In this document: positions 1 through 11,500 of the stretch, piece after piece
How the letters are laid out: each line of letters begins with the position of its first letter
Numbering within the stretch: position 1 is the first letter of the stretch
Origin: Pseudopyrenochaeta lycopersici
Taxonomy: Eukaryota > Ascomycota > Dothideomycetes > Pleosporales > Pseudopyrenochaetaceae
Reading direction: 5' to 3'
NCBI GenBank assembly: GCA_003313425.1
Contig: NHZP01000002.1
Location: 620,001-684,000, forward strand
Length of the DNA stretch: 64,000 nt
Notes under the pieces: model-generated
Told to the model about the DNA's origin: nothing
What the model saw: only the letters and a program-made list of their open reading frames with translations
Database searches by the model: none
Made by a program: the position numbers and the translations under genes

Positions 1-389
1 GCGATCTATTATTTAAGTAAAACGGAACAGGGATACTTCCCTTACTCGTTTTACTAATACAAATACTAATAGTATGATTATCCTAAAGTTAAATGCGACA
101 ACTACCTATAGGATAAGAGGACTGTCCTCTACTTCCTAGGAAATAATAACCCTGCGGCTACTATAGCGATGCAGCTAGTCTTTAATAGAGAATGTAATTA
201 GCAATAATAGTAAACGTGCCTTAACTCAGATTGCCTTAAGCATAAAAACATTAAGATACTAAACAGGTATTAGGAGGAGCCTTTTTTAGGGTCACGCCTA
301 CTAATAGGTAAGAACTACGAACTCTATGCGTAACAGGCACATAAGGACTCTTTAAGCTAAATATTAAGCTTAACAGAAGCTAGATAAAA

Positions 390-530
390 GCACTAGTAGA
401 TTCTAGAGCACAACAGAGCTATATTTCTGCGCGAGCGATAGAACAAGCTGGCCTTATTCTATTATTAAAATTAGTACTATATCTATTAACAGTCGCTAAT
501 AGACAACTAATGCTATCAGAGTCTGTAATC
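390..530 (+). pseudogene. Retroviral-type aspartic protease remnant of element 1
   Basis: One frame reads ALVDSRAQQSYISARAIE, matching the Gypsy protease signature VDSGA with a hydrophobic continuation. The Gly after Asp-Ser is Arg, which a single G-to-A change (GGA to AGA) explains. It would release Gag and Pol products in an intact element and is presumed inactive here. Confidence 0.65.
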
Positions 531-1014
531 ACACACGAGGTACGGAGCGTGTAACTTATTATCTAGAACCATAGGGAAACGATCAACCTAGACGTCTTCA
601 GACTATTATAGCATAATATAATACTAGGACTCCTATAGTTAAGAGAACATAGTCTAGATATAGATTAGAAAAAGAAAAAGTTCTCGTTCAAATACTGTAG
701 AACAGACGCAACTACAAGTAAGCCTACGCTGCGGCTGAGTGCCTAGGTAGATAAGAAGATAACAATTAGGATCCTCACTTTAAACAAGGACAGCCTCAAG
801 ACACGAGGGTCTAACTCAGCAGGTACCAATAGGAGGCCCTTGGACTAACAAGCTAGAGTTAAGGAGCAAAGCGCAACTCTAGTAATCCCTAACAAGTATA
901 AAGAATATAAGTTACTCTTTTAGGAAGAGATAACTATAAAAGCATTACCTAAGCATTAACCTTAGGATTATAAGATTATCCTACAGGAAGGAAAGTAACT
1001 AACTTTTAGCCTAA

Positions 1015-1665
1015 TTTACAGTTTATTAGAAAAAGAACTTAAGACCCTACGCGAATATATTAAGACAAACTTAAAAAAGAGATTTATTAGGGAATTACAG
1101 TTACTAGCAGGATACCCTATACTATTTATACTAAAAAAGAATAGGAAGCTAAGATTATATATTAACTACTAGAAACTTAATAATATTATAGTAAAGAATT
1201 AATACCCTTTACTAAATATAGCAGAACTATAAGATTAACTAGCCTTTACAAAAGTCTTTACAGCATTAGACTTAAGAGGAGCGTATAACCTTATTCACAT
1301 AAAGGAAGGTAAAGAATAGAAGACCGCGTTTAGAACACGCTACAGCTACTACAAGTATATAGTAATGCCTTTTAGTCTTACTAATACACTAGCGACATAC
1401 TAGGCACTTATTAATAATGTGTTAAGGGAATACTTAGACGTATTCGTTATCGCATACCTTAACGACATCCTCGTGTACTCTAATAATCTACAGGAACATA
1501 TTAAGCACATTAAGATAGTTCTTACCTACTTAGGAAGATTTAGTTTACTGCTTAAACCTAAGAAATATAAGTTCTATAAAGAGGAAGTTAAGTTCCTAAG
1601 ATACATAGTAGGTGTATATAGAGTAAAGATAAGCGAAGAAAAAATAAGAGTAGTAAAAGAATAGC
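1015..1665 (+). pseudogene. Reverse transcriptase remnant of element 1
   Basis: The frame contains the Gypsy RT blocks in order: an LRLYINY block, FTALDLRGAYNLI, a KTAFRTRY block, VMPFSLTNTLATY and YLNDILVYS. The catalytic YLDD box reads YLND, so the second catalytic Asp has become Asn, a G-to-A change as RIP produces. Several Trp/Gln positions are stops; 1419-1664 is the longest uninterrupted piece. Nonfunctional. Confidence 0.88.
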
Positions 1666-1839
1666 CCGAACCTAAAACAGTTAAAAACATATAGTTATTT
1701 ATAGGATTTATTAACTTTAACTAACAGTTTATTAAGGACTTCTCTAAAAAATCTATCCTACTTACTAAACTTATAAGGAAAGATATAAAATAGGAATAGG
1801 GAAATAAATAAAAGAAAGTATTCTAGATGCTTAAGGAAG

Positions 1840-2265
1840 CCTGTATCACACCTCTAGTGTTAATTACATTTTAAACGGGAGAACCCCTATAGTTTAAAAC
1901 AGATGCCTTAGACCTTGCACTAGGTGCAACAGCAAAACAAGAACGCAATAGGAAATAGCACCTAATTGCGTACTACTCAAGAAAATTCATAGACGCTGAG
2001 GAACGCTACAACGTGCATAACAAAGAGCTTATAGCAGTTGTTAATGCCCTCAACTACTAGCGAATCTACGCAGAGAGTTGCTTAGATCTTACGATATTTA
2101 CAGATTATAAGAACTTAGTTTATTTTACTACTACTAAAACCTTAAACTGTAGACAGGTTAGATAGGCTGAAATGCTAGGATAATATAAGTTTAAGATCGT
2201 GTATACGCTAGGAAAGGATAACAGCAGAGCTGATGCTCTTAGCCGTAGATCAGACATCGCAGGAA
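1840..2265 (+). pseudogene. RNase H remnant of element 1
   Basis: Directly follows the RT. It contains FKTDALDLALGA (RNase H catalytic Asp region), an AYYSRKF block, an HNKELIAVVNAL block, IFTDYKNLVYF and the terminal GKDNSRADALSRR motif typical of Ty3/Gypsy RNase H. In-frame stops replace Trp/Gln codons. Confidence 0.85.
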
Positions 2266-2384
2266 CAAAAGCAATAGTCAGCGATGCTATCCTTTAAGTT
2301 AACTAGGATGGAAGCCTAGAACCTAATAAGTTATTAAACAATACTATAATAATTACGTCTGAAGTACCTAAAGAATTATAAGAA

Positions 2385-2960
2385 ATAATTATCTGATAAC
2401 ACTATAATAACCTAGTACATAGTTACCTAGGAATTAAGAGGACGATAGAACTTATACAACGATACTACAGCTTTAAAAATATAAAGGATAAGGTTAAACA
2501 GTTTATTAAAAAATGCGCAGACTATTATAAGAATAAACACAGTACTTACGCACCCTATAGAGAAATGCAAGCTATAGAGCTACCTAACAAGCCTTAGGCA
2601 GACATTTCTATAGACTTTGTAACAGGGTTACTACTATCTAAAGATCCCGCGACAGGAATTAAGTATAACGCTATCTTTAATATTGTCTGCAGATTTATAA
2701 AAGCAGCAGAAATAATACTGTTTAGAAACGACTACAACACAGAATAACTAGCATTTATTATCCTAGACAGACTAATACGATATTACAGTATACCTAAGTC
2801 TATTATAAGTAACAGAGATAAGCTCTTTATATCTAACTTCTAGTCCACCCTAATAGCTGCGATAGGAACAAAAAGAAAGTTATTAACAGCCTATCACCTA
2901 CAAACAGACAGACAAACAGAAAGAACAAACAGAATAATAAAAACCTACCTAAGGATTTAC
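2385..2960 (+). pseudogene. Integrase remnant of element 1
   Basis: A degenerate H-H-C-C zinc-binding region (a block with KKCADYYKNKHS) is followed by the core region including ISIDFVTGLLLSKD, an SKYYGIP-type block and a TDRQTERTNR-like block, the usual Gypsy integrase pattern. It is interrupted by stops. Confidence 0.78.
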
Positions 2961-3554
2961 AGTAATTAATAACAGAATAATTAGGTTTCACTATTACTAA
3001 TAGCATAACTAGCCTATAATAATAAATTATCGGAATTAACTAGAAAGATACTGTTCTTTGCTAACTACGGGAGACACCCTAATCTCTTTATGAAGTTATA
3101 CCCTAGCAGAAAAACTAAAGCAGCTATAAAAATAGCTAAAGAAATAAAAAAAGTATATAAACAACTCTGAGAGAACCTTAAGAAAGTATAACGTAACAGT
3201 ATTTCTTACTAAAATAAGAAAAGAAAAATAGCACCTTAGCTAAAAAAGGGGGATAAAGCATACTTACTTACGAAAAATCTACGCAATAAGCGACTAAGTA
3301 AGGGACTTAATTACGTTAAAGTTAGACTATTTTTAGTTAAAGAACAGAATAGACTAGTAAACTATACACTTAAGCTACTATTAGATGCGAAGATCTACCT
3401 ACGCTTCTATATCTCTAAGTTAGAACCAGCTAACCCTGCTACACTACTACAGAAGACATTCTAGTACGAACTAGAAGAGGAAAATAAGTTTAAAGTTAAG
3501 AAAATCTAGGGATACTAACAAAATGGAAGAGTTAACGACCTAGAACTAAGCTTC

Positions 3555-3635
3555 AGCTACCTGGTTAAATAGAAAGGGTACCCAAGTGTAGAGAGTACGT
3601 GGGAACTACTAGAGAATCTAAGAAACTGTTAAGAA
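3555..3635 (+). pseudogene. Chromodomain at the C-terminus of element 1 Pol
   Basis: The frame reads YLVK-stop-KGYPSVESTWE, the YLVKWKGY...STWEP chromodomain core with the Trp codon turned into TAG. Chromodomains at the end of integrase define chromoviruses and steer insertion to particular chromatin. Confidence 0.75.
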
Positions 3636-4367
3636 AAAATTAGAGAATACTAGGAGAGGGAGGAAAGGAAAAAGAAGAAGTAAACAAACCTCGAGAAACG
3701 TTAAGAGCTAGAGGAAACTAACGGACCCGCTACTAGTAGCCTATCGCCAACTAGGACCTCCCAATACTCAAGAGGGAAACCTTTAAACGCACCCTAAGTA
3801 CTAGGCGATAAACTAAACCTAAGGGCATTAGAAGCGTTTTCAGGCAACAAGGCCTCCGCCGCTTCTTATTCCTTAATGTCTCGTTCTTCTATAGCTATTA
3901 CTTCCTCTGCGCGCTAATTAATTAAATCTATTTATTATCATAACTGCTTTTTGCGAGCCTAAGCAACGCGCAGCTCCTCTAGAGCTTTTTTATACGCCTT
4001 TATTATAACCTCTTATGCATTCCTAGATTCTTTTATCTGCTCCTAAAGCTTCGTCTTCTGATCTACTAATTATTTAAATTTAGACTTAGTAACTTATACG
4101 TTGCAACATTGCCCTCGACGCAGACACTCGCTACATTTCCCAGAACGAACATGGACCTTACACACCTAATTATACTTCGCGCACGTCGCGCACTTTTAAA
4201 CTATAGCTTCCCTAAAGGAGTCGATAAAATCACAGAGACGTTGGCGACGAATAGTGCTGGACACCTAGGGGTGTTTAGGCATAGCGAGACATGTTACAGT
4301 AAGAAGTAGGAAACGCTCGCGTTATATGATAAGCACTAAGGACAGCGCTAGGACAGGAGGGGGATGG

Positions 4368-4756
4368 TGTTACGATCCTGCCAGGCCCCTGTCCCAGTGG
4401 CCCCAACTGGACCTCACAAAGCATTGGACAACAACCGAGGTCACGTGATGTGCTCAGTTAATCAGTCTGATCAGTGACACTGAGCACACCGAGCACACTG
4501 AGTAACATGCATAACCTCTATGTATATAGATCACCACAATGGACCCTTATGGCCCAGTGTATTCAACTTAATATTATACTCTACAGTATAGTGATAGTAA
4601 TACCGATTGTTCTTAACCCTTAGTACTCTTTACAGAAGCGCCCTCTTACTGTCTTAGTATTAAACCCCCTTCCATCTAGTCCCTCACTCTATCCCGGAGA
4701 ACTAACCTTGCAATCTCATTGGCCATCCTCACCGATAGCTTTTAAGATTCTTCACA
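4368..4756 (+). repeat. Putative 3' LTR of element 1
   Basis: Starts TGTTACG just after a G-rich polypurine tract and can end in ACA at 4754-4756, giving a 389-bp TGT...ACA unit. The reading frame of element 2 RT resumes right after it. The partner LTR is outside the window, so the boundaries are inferred. It contains short direct repeats of a GAGCACAC unit near 4485-4500. Confidence 0.5.
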
Positions 4757-5060
4757 ACTGCGTAATGCCTATAAGCCTCTATAATACTCTAGCTATGTTT
4801 TAAAGGGTAATTAATAGCGCTCTTTTTAAGTACCTTAATAAGTTTTATACTGCCTATTTAGATAATATCTTAGTTTTCTTAGAATTAGTAGAAGCCTATA
4901 TAGAGTATGTAAAAAAGGTGCTTACGCGCCTTAAGGAAAAAGGGTTCTATGTAGACCCGCGCAAATTAGAATTTTACACAGACTGTATTAAGTTCCTAGG
5001 TATAATAATTATAAATAAGGGCGTTAAAATTAACTCTAAGAAGATTAAGGCTGTATAGTA
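4757..5060 (+). pseudogene. Partial reverse transcriptase of element 2
   Basis: Begins at the VMPxxLxNTxATF block and includes AYLDNILVF, where the catalytic YLDD box has its second Asp changed to Asn. A FLGIIIINKGVKIN block follows. The N-terminal half of the RT is absent in this window. Confidence 0.8.
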
Positions 5061-5319
5061 ATAGGAAATACTAAAGACTGCTTAAGATGTGCTTACTTTC
5101 CTTAGGTACACTAGCTTCTCCTAGCGCTTTATTAAAGGCTACTTAAAGATAGCGTTACTACTTACACGCCTTATTAAGGCTACTATTATAGAAAAGAAAA
5201 GTAGTAATCCTAATAAACCTGCTTATAAGAAGGTTCGTTATAAGCTAATTATATAGGGGGAGGAGGAAGTAAAAGCTTTTAAGGCTCTTAAAGTAGTATT
5301 TCGTGTAGGCGTAGTATTA

Positions 5320-5715
5320 AAGTATTTTAATCCTGCTAAGTAAATCTATATCTTTACTAATGCGTTAGGATAAGTATTAGGCAGGGTTATAAAGTAATAT
5401 AATAATAAGGACGTCCTATAACCTGTTACTTTCTTTTTAAAGAAATACTCTCTAGCAGAGTGTAACTATAATATCTATAATCTTAAACTTATAGTAATTA
5501 TATAAGTATTTAAGGAATAGGAGCCTAAACTTATAGGCTCTTCTTAACTAATATAGGTAATAACAGACTATAAGAACCTAGAATAGTTTATAATAACTAA
5601 AAAACTTAGCTAATAGTAAGTATAGTAGTCTTTATTTCTTAGCTAGTTTAACTTTAAGATTATCTATACCCCTAGAGAAACTAACAGTAAAGCAGACGCT
5701 TTAAGCTGTTAACCT
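5320..5715 (+). pseudogene. RNase H remnant of element 2
   Basis: Contains IFTNALG (degenerate TDAS block), VTFFLKKYSLAECNYNIY, VITDYKNLE and TPRETNSKADALS, the usual order of Gypsy RNase H motifs, broken by stops. Confidence 0.75.
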
Positions 5716-6234
5716 TAGGATACCCTAACAGACGCAGAAGACCCTTGTTACAGTATACGGGCTGCTATTCTTAGACCCTAAGTGCTCTCCCTAGGCATAT
5801 AACTAGTAATTATAACAGCCTTACGCGCTTTAGCCCTTAGTTAACCTAAGTCCCTAGACTAAATGTCCTAGGAACAAGCTAAGGTAGTATAATTTTACTT
5901 TACCTGCGCTCGTAAAACAGACTTTCCTGTAGAATTTAATAATAATAATAATAATCTTACGCCTATTAATAGTATAATAGATTCTTCGCTGCCCTATTAT
6001 AAGGACGACTATTAGTTAATAGAAGAAATCCTAGACGCCGCGTACGCCGACGACGCTATAGCTAAAAAGGCCTTCGAAGCTATTAACATAGAAACTACTA
6101 AATTACTATTATAGTTTTATAAGAATAGCTACTATTTCTCTGCTGTAGACCTGTTAAGCACAGGTAAAGGAGCTTCCTAACGCCTGTAGATAGATAAGAC
6201 TAAGCTTTACGTGCCTCCTAACCTACAGTTACGC

Positions 6235-6760
6235 TAACGCATTATAGAGTTATGTTATAACTATTAAATTACCAGTTATAAGAGCTCTCGTAACACGTTC
6301 TTTCTTATATACTTGCAGTATTACTAGCTAAAGATGCACCTGTTAATTAAACAGTATTACAACGCGTGCGCCACTTATCGCTAAATAAAAAGCCCTTAGG
6401 ACAGTAAGCATAGTTACTTACAGCTACTGCTAGTGCCTTATAGACGCTAGATAGAAATTTTAGTTAATTTTATTTAAGATTTACCTACCTCTTAGCTAGA
6501 TAGCCGTACTTTTAAGAATATCCTTATTATTATAGACCGCCTTATAAAAAGATAGTATTTTTTCCCTACGTATAGCTGTACTATAGCTAAAGCCGCTAGG
6601 TGCTTTATAGAGGTCTTTAAATTATATAGTATTCTTCTTAGTATTATCTCTAACCGCAGTTTAAATTTTGTTAGTTAGTTTTAGAGGCAAGTCTGTGAGC
6701 GACTGCGTATCTAATAGTACTTGTTAACGGCCTATTACCCTAAATTAGACAGGCAGACTA
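6235..6760 (+). pseudogene. Integrase remnant of element 2
   Basis: Contains a degenerate zinc-binding region (YYNACATYR), an EILVNFI core block, NILIIIDRLIKR and SIISNRSLNFVS, matching the DFI...D...ISDRG...F pattern of Gypsy integrases with RIP-type changes. Confidence 0.65.
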
Positions 6761-7469
6761 AGCGGGTAAATTAAGCCTTAGAAATTTATCTTTATTAGTA
6801 TATTAACTACGCGTAAACTAACTAGGCTGCCTAGCTTTACGTTGCTAAGTTTTAGGCTAATAATATAGTTAACGCCTCTACAGGCATAACGCTATTCTTT
6901 ACAGATCTTAGATATTACCTTTGTAGTAGCATACACCTAGGGGAAAACTGCGATAAAAAGCTTAGTAGCGCTGCAGCTAGTAATAAAATCTAGGCAGATA
7001 AGCTTATAAACACCTACGCGGACCTAGTCGCTTATTTATAAGAATAAATACTATAGGCTTAACAAGAATAAGCTTACTACGCTAATACCTTTCGCTAATT
7101 AGTACTAAAGTACGCTGTTAGAGACTAAGTTATAGTTAACACGATTAATTAGTCTACTAAACAGGAATTAAAGAAGCTAGACCTTAAGTAGGTAGGGCCT
7201 TACAGCGTTACGAGAGTCGTGTATAATAGCTGGGCGTATTAATTGGACCTTCTACTAGACATATTAGGCAGCGGAGTTTTTCCTGTGTTTTACTTTAAGC
7301 TTCTTTAGCCTACGCCCTTAAAAGGGCTTCTAGATTAAGCGCTAGCTTAGCTAGTAGCTATTAAGGTAATTAATCCTAATAGTAAGGTTTAAGATAAGTA
7401 GCTTATTAATAATTTTCTTAATTGCTAGTAAACTAGCGTTAAAGGCTGCTAAAAGCGCGAGTGGTAGTA

Positions 7470-7560
7470 CCTAATTAAATAGACTGGATACCTAAAACCT
7501 ACCTAGTACCTAGTAACTAAGTACCCTAACAACTACGACGCTTATCTATTTTATTAGCGA
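7470..7560 (+). pseudogene. Chromodomain-like end of element 2 Pol
   Basis: The frame reads YLIK-stop-TGYLKPT-stop-YLV with the two expected Trp codons replaced by TAG, the YLVKWTGY...TWEP pattern of a fungal chromovirus chromodomain. Confidence 0.6.
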
Positions 7561-8095
7561 CAGCCTAATAAGCCTAAGCTACCTACTTATTATATGCCTC
7601 TAAATTAGTTACTACTTAATAAGGATAGGCTAGCTACAGAAGAGTATCTTAGCGGTAATAAAGGTATCTAAATAGTTTTGCCTAAGTTAGCGCGCCTTAA
7701 TTTACCTTAATTTGCGCGCTTCTAGCCTTAATTCGCGCATCTATAGCCTTAAGATTACTCGCCTTCGCCCTTACTCTACGCAGTACACCTCGCTTTACGC
7801 GCTACGTCTAGGGACCTTGTAACTAAATAAAAATTACAAAGGTTACTCTTATATATATTATATAAAGGTCTTTAGGTTCTGTTTTCGCGTTACGAGGTAG
7901 AAGTATTAGAAAACACCTTAGAGCTCGGCGATTTTATATAGGAAACTGTTTAGACATGCGCAGCGCTATATAAAGCCTATTGCCGGATTCACTAAGTTAG
8001 AGGGACTTAGTAGTAAATAGTTTTCTTATATTTTATCTTAAATTTTTATCTCTTAGTTTAGAGGCCCTTACTATTTTGAAGGGGGAGGTCGTGTT

Positions 8096-8250
8096 AGGGT
8101 TCAATCCTTTCAGGTTACTAGACGCAGGTGAAAGGGTTCAATCCTTCCAAGTTACTAGACGCAGGTGAAAGGTAACGATCCTGCCAAGTTACTAGACGCA
8201 GGTGAAAGGTAACGATCCTGCCAAGTTACTAGACGCAGGTGAAAGGTAAC
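8096..8250. repeat. 37-bp tandem repeat, four copies
   Basis: GTTACTAGACGCAGGTGAAA recurs at 8114, 8151, 8188 and 8225, exactly 37 bp apart. The linker between copies is AACGATCCTGCC-like in the later copies and TTCAATCCTT-like in the first two. The AACGATCCTGCC part resembles the start of the LTR of element 1 (ACGATCCTGCC at 4372). Confidence 0.9.
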
Positions 8251-8271
8251 TGTTATCTCTTACCTTTCACC
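8238..8271. repeat. Perfect 12-bp inverted repeat (hairpin) ending the tandem array
   Basis: GGTGAAAGGTAA (8238-8249) and TTACCTTTCACC (8260-8271) are exact reverse complements around a 10-nt loop. The left arm is the end of the last 37-bp repeat unit. Confidence 0.85.
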
Positions 8272-8595
8272 AAGCTAGGTAACTGGATCGGGACTAGCCT
8301 GCTCTAGCTCATGTATATAGGCAGCACCTCTCCCCCGAAGGTGAGAGGTATCTGCTATTTTGTCCATTTCCTTTTAAATTGAGTTTCTTCAACTAAGACC
8401 GTCCCAACTGTGCGTGTTGACTGCCTTACACAATGGGAGGGTAAGACGCCGAATTGGCGTGTATATACACCAGCCTAGAAGAGAACTATGTAAATGACGG
8501 TTGAAAGCCAGCTGTCTGGAGTATTCATAGTCCTAACACATGGTAGCGCCTAAAACTCCGATCCAAACGTCCAATACTTCAGCGGCGTTGCCAAC

Positions 8596-11500
8596 CTAAG
8601 GCACAACGGCCATTTCAAGATGTCCATCCCTACCCTCCTTAATCTTCATGATGCGACTCCTTAAAGCTGGTAAATTTTCTTTGTCACTCTCCCCATTCGA
8701 ATTGGGAGGCGGAAGTCGAGGTCTTTCCAGCCTCGTCCACCCACCACTCGTTGGAGTAGATCCTAGCTGCGAGCGCATATCCACTGCGGAATCGACGATA
8801 CCTAGGCCTTGAACGCCAATTTCAAGCTCGTTGACGTTTTCTCTATCCGTGATAACATATTTGCTCTTCTTGCTGATGTGATGCAATTGTTCAGGTGAGC
8901 CAGGCAAGTAAATCCTTTTCGCACCGAGACTTCGTTTAATATCCTCCAACAAGACCTCCATGGGACAGATATAGGCGATGTGATTGCGCTGACACCAGGC
9001 GAGGACATGCCCCACCACTTTATGAACCCCGTTTTGTATTACCCATGCGCCCGAGTCACCACCTACTCCAAACCCGCCGGCCACGGACCAAGAACGGCTG
9101 AAAGTTTTGCGTCGGTAGATGCGAACTGCGCTCATGGTTGAGGAAATCATACCTCCTTGAAGGCCAGTCGTCCGGCCAAAACAGTGCACATTAAGTCCAC
9201 CAAGACTGTCCACACTAGCAACCCCGTTTGGATACTCGTCTTCCTCAGGGCTATAGTGGCGTCGGTTGATTGGTTGTTCCAGCTTGCGAGCAATAGCTGC
9301 CTGTTCAGAGGTCATACTGCCAAAACAAAATCTTCGACCTCCCTGGCAGACGTTGTACGGCTGTAGACGGTCTTCGTTGAGTTTGAGAAGTGCCCAGTCA
9401 ATCTCATGTAGAATGCCGTCTCGCTTCCAGCGGCGAATTCCGGATGATGCATGAACATGACCTAATTCATGAGAGGATAGATGGTCATCATCACGATCCT
9501 CATCATTGGGGAAGAAACCTTCATCTACATCATCAATGGCTGGTTGCGTGATCTTGATATCCTGGCCCTCCCCGACCCCAATGCCGTGAATATCGCCAGT
9601 AGTACCTCGCGATACTGTCGAGGCTACCATAAGATCGTGATTCGACGCTGTATCATCAGTGTCGAACTCCGAGTCCGAATAATCAAATGAGTCCGCTTCG
9701 TCGTCGCTCTTCATTTCTTCATCCTCATCGATATCATCGTTATCATTATCATCATCATCATCATCATCATCAGAGAGCTCCAGGTCCCACATTGCCGCAG
9801 GCTCCATGGACTCGAGATCAAGCCCCGGCTGAGCACCTATACCCATAAGCCACGGATTATTACTGTGAGTAGTACCTGCGCTGGAGAGAACAATGTCATT
9901 CTGATGGGGGCTGTCCTCGAAGTGATCACTGACATCACTTTCATCATCTGAGGGTGCGTCGAGAAGGTGATGTACGCTCATGCCAAGCGGCTCGTCATCG
10001 ACTAGAATGACTCCACCATACGAGACTGGAGGTAGATGCTCGCCGTTGTTGAACGCACCAATAGACGCACCGCAAAGGGGTTTTGGTTGATGATATGGGT
10101 TAATCACAGCCATGTCTCCGTTGTAGTTGTCGTTGTTCATCATCGAGCGATGCGGAGGTCTGGTGATCAGTATACAGTCAGCAGACGTGCGATTGAAGGA
10201 GAGAAGAATTGAACGCAATCAGAGCAAGTCTGGAATACCTCGCATAAGCACCCAACAGGCGCTCAAGGCTTACGAAGCTTCGCACAGTAGTCTATGGAGT
10301 ATGGCAACATCTTTGTTGTATGGGAGGATACGTACCGCACTCGGCGGGATGACCGACTCATTTTGGAGCGTCTAATCTTCCCTCGACGAACTTTGAGATC
10401 ATAAATGCTCTCGTTATAGCGAAAGCGACGGGCAAGCAAAGCTTTGACTTTTGTAACACTACTGCAGGTGACGAAGATCGTTGGACGAGACTTCTCTTGA
10501 GTTTCGCCAATCGCGACGAGGTCGATGCTGATAGTCTCGTCAGAGTCCTTGAGCGCACGCTCAATGATGCGCTCAAGGCGAGGTAGCATTGTCGTGTGCC
10601 ATTCCTCTACAATAGCAGGCAAAAATTTCACAGGGAAGAGCTTTAATTTTGGCCGTGAAGTGCGTTCCAAATCTGTCTGTATCTGAATGGAGGAAGTAAT
10701 GCAGTTTTCGGTCGATTCGAGAACTCTGCTTCGAATCTCAGGTTCAGGTGTCGGGTAGCCAAGGGTAGCTTGAGGCCAGTGACGAATTCCGTCTGTCAAA
10801 AGAGCTTCGATGGTATTTGTCCGCTTCTGTCTGCTCGCGCGCCAGGCCTTTTGAATAATGGTAATCTTTTCTTTGTAGTCCTTCAAAGTCACGCTTCGCT
10901 GTGAAGAGGCGCGAGACTGAACCTTTGACTGCCTCCATGCGCGTTGAATAGTTGACGCAGCGTCGATCACTCTTTCACGATATAGAGAAGAAATATCACT
11001 GCGATCTTGCAAACTTGGTGGTGTCGCAACGAGAGTGCCTAGGATTATCGTCAGAACATCATGGCATGCATATGCAACCTGCTCTTTGACTCTATTGTGT
11101 ATCTGGTTTGACATATGTGAAGTTGCGCAGTTGCTTCAGCAGCCTTCAAATTACACTTGTACATACCTGATTCTTCAAGCGGATCCCGCTCCTGCTGCTC
11201 CCACTCTATCGACTCAAATTCCTCTTGCTTCGGGCTCATCAATCTCAGGCTCTCGGAAATGCTTTTCCGTATTGAATGCTGAGAGCGCTGGGAAGGATTA
11301 CGCGATAGCGTATTCAAATCTGGTGACTTCTTTGGCGATGTCTTTGACAGTGACCTGGTGCGCTCAAGCGCCTGTGAGCCCTTCTCCAGCGCCCATCGCT
11401 TTGCACTCCTATATGACGGACTCGAGGGGATATCTGCCACTATTTGGGGTTGACTAACACTCTTGCGTTTGAGCGGCAACGCAGAGCTTTGAAGCGGTGT

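Larger units (their letters stand above)
1..4756 (+). mobile_element. RIP-degraded Gypsy/chromovirus LTR retrotransposon (element 1), 5' end outside window
   Basis: Translating across stops gives the ordered remains of a Gypsy pol: aspartic protease (about 390-530, ALVDS followed by R where an active enzyme has G), reverse transcriptase (about 1015-1660), RNase H (about 1840-2265), integrase with its zinc-binding region (about 2385-2960) and a C-terminal chromodomain (about 3555-3635). This order and the chromodomain mark it as a chromovirus. Many in-frame TAG/TAA codons sit where Trp or Gln is expected, which fits RIP (CpA to TpA on both strands), so the element is dead. A purine-rich tract (about 4354-4367) precedes a TGTTACG start that I take as the 3' LTR. 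The gag region and 5' LTR would lie upstream of base 1. Confidence 0.88.
4757..8430 (+). mobile_element. Second RIP-degraded Gypsy/chromovirus element (element 2), 5' part missing
   Basis: The sequence starts inside a reverse transcriptase (CVMPISLYNTLAMF, then FYTAYLDNILVF) and runs through RNase H (about 5320-5715), integrase (about 6235-6760) and a chromodomain-like C-terminus (about 7470-7560), all on the + strand with many RIP-type stops. The missing RT start, gag and protease would be upstream of element 1 if element 1 inserted here. The RT text differs clearly from element 1, so this is another family and not a duplicate. Confidence 0.82.
8092..8430 (+). repeat. Putative 3' LTR of element 2
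   Basis: A polypurine tract (GAAGGGGGAGG, 8079-8089) precedes TGTTAGGG. An ACA at 8428-8430 is one possible end, but no partner LTR is present, so the right border is uncertain. It contains a 37-bp tandem repeat and two inverted repeats. Confidence 0.45.

Noticed and set aside
8101..8150. GGGTTCAATCC stretches as tRNA B boxes
   Set aside because: No A box or cloverleaf at the right distance; the stretches are part of the 37-bp tandem repeat.
8096..8250. Evenly spaced 37-bp repeats as a possible CRISPR array
   Set aside because: The repeats are contiguous with near-identical linkers, not spacers, and lie in an LTR of a fungal retroelement.
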